Below are positions 63,221 through 64,000 of a DNA stretch of 64,000 nucleotides, piece by piece. The notes beneath the pieces were generated by a model. It saw only the letters and a list, made by a program, of their open reading frames with translations. It did not search any database and had not been told where the DNA came from. A program made the position numbers and the translations under genes. Within the stretch, counting starts at the first letter, position 1. Each line of letters begins with the position of its first letter. Source of the DNA: Enhydrobacter sp. (GTDB lineage: Bacteria > Pseudomonadota > Alphaproteobacteria > Reyranellales > Reyranellaceae); contig NZ_CP126889.1 in assembly GCF_030246845.1 (NCBI RefSeq), forward strand, positions 2,480,001 through 2,544,000, in the 5' to 3' direction.

Positions 63221-64000
63221 ATGACTCATCGGGTTGCCATCGTCGGAGCCGGACCGTCCGGCTTCTATGCGGCGGACGGCCTGTTGCGCGGCCAGCCGGA
63301 CCTCCGCATCGATCTGATCGATCGTCTGCCGACGCCGTTCGGCCTGGTCCGGTCGGGCGTCGCGCCCGACCATCAGGGCACGAAGGCCGTGGTCCGCCAG
63401 TTCGAGCGCCTGCTGGCCCAGCCGGATGTGCGCTTCGCCGGCAATGTCGACATCGGCCGCGACCTTTCCTGGGACGAGTTGCGCGCGGGTTACGACGCGG
63501 TGATCGTGGCCACCGGCATGGTGATCGACCGCAAGCTCGGCGTGCCGGGCGAGGAACTGCCGCATGTCTGGGGCTCGTGGAAGTTCGTGGCCTGGCTGAA
63601 CGGCCATCCCGACTTCCGGCAAGGGCCGGACCTCTCTGCCGTGAGGCGGGTGGCCGTGATCGGCAACGGCAATGTCGCGCTCGATGTCGCGCGCCTGCTG
63701 GCCAAGGGGCCGGAGGAGATGGCGAGGACCGATATCGTGCCCGAGGCTGCGGCGGCGATCGCGGCGGCACCCTTGGCCGACATCCATGTGATCGGCCGCC
63801 GCGGCCCGCAGCATGCGTCCTTCACCAACAACGAGCTGGCCGAGATGGGCCGCCTCGGTCGGGCCGTGGCATTGGCCGATGCCGCGGCGCTTGCCGTCGA
63901 GGTGCCCGCCTCCGATCCGACGCCCGAACGGCTGCGCAAGACGAAGAATCTCGAGATCCTGCGCGGCTTCGCCGCCAACGTGCCCGGCGGCAAGCCGCTG
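63221..64000 (+). CDS. Adrenodoxin-type ferredoxin-NADP+ reductase, truncated by window edge
   Basis: The first 260 residues of an FAD/NADP reductase. FAD motif [18 protein letters not shown], then [22 protein letters not shown] motif [17 protein letters not shown] and [15 protein letters not shown], the adrenodoxin reductase/FprA signature. It would reduce an adrenodoxin-like ferredoxin such as the one at 31314-31649. Missing C-terminus is due to the window end only. Divergent from queF by about 28 bp. Confidence 0.94.
   Translation, partial: MTHRVAIVGAGPSGFYAADGLLRGQPDLRIDLIDRLPTPFGLVRSGVAPDHQGTKAVVRQFERLLAQPDVRFAGNVDIGRDLSWDELRAGYDAVIVATGMVIDRKLGVPGEELPHVWGSWKFVAWLNGHPDFRQGPDLSAVRRVAVIGNGNVALDVARLLAKGPEEMARTDIVPEAAAAIAAAPLADIHVIGRRGPQHASFTNNELAEMGRLGRAVALADAAALAVEVPASDPTPERLRKTKNLEILRGFAANVPGGKPL

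Overview
The window is GC-rich, almost fully coding DNA of an alphaproteobacterium. The evidence is the chvI-chvG-hprK-rapZ-EIIA-HPr order with a short HprK, the nosRZDFYLX order with a Tat-exported clade I NosZ, a MutL that carries the endonuclease motif, and many solute-binding, acyl-CoA and TetR genes. A Reyranella-like or related soil lineage would fit, but I cannot settle the genus from the sequence alone. I see no phage, insertion sequence or CRISPR array.

Layout. 1-6.0 kb (minus): ahcY (its last residues lie outside the window) behind a nitrogen-type PTS and ChvG/ChvI operon. 6.1-9.8 kb: a HugZ-like protein, a membrane adenylate/guanylate cyclase and a Rieske oxygenase. 9.8-20 kb: GST, polA, a manganese (yybP-ykoY) riboswitch with its Gdt1/UPF0016 exporter gene, two solute-binding proteins, a GFA-domain protein and a GNAT enzyme, a CobW GTPase with a CHAD protein, a flavin reductase and tRNA-Gln(UUG).

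20.9-36.0 kb is the most specialised part. A complete nitrous oxide reductase operon, nosRZDFYLX (minus strand, with tight 4-bp overlaps), is followed by a run of genes typical of denitrifiers: a ferritin-like protein, cytochrome c, an adrenodoxin-type ferredoxin, an NsrR/Rrf2 regulator, three DUF2249 domains in two genes, a 12-helix membrane protein with two paired His sites, an Nfu_N-DUF59 fusion and a DUF6522 protein. Two regulatory sites stand out: a perfect FNR box inside a 32-bp palindrome between nosR and nosZ, and a 27-bp palindrome over the promoter in front of the DUF2249 genes that suits NsrR. Together the genes suggest N2O respiration plus NO-responsive maintenance of Fe-S and heme/copper centres.

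36-44 kb holds an FkbM methyltransferase, a TauD-type dioxygenase, four regulators (two TetR with clear operators, one LysR, one ArsR-like), two thioesterases, a cupin, a phosphotransferase/DUF6285 pair and a MaoC hydratase. 44-54 kb is a conserved plus-strand block: ribF, ileS, lspA, a DUF3035 lipoprotein, two M16 peptidases (the first probably starting at CTG), mutL and a small secreted protein. 54-64 kb: a MATE exporter, a coupled operon of puuD-like, rluB/rsuA-like, rsmD and a histidine phosphatase, a REP-like repeat, two adjacent acyl-CoA dehydrogenases, tadA, queF-queG and the start of an adrenodoxin-type ferredoxin-NADP reductase.
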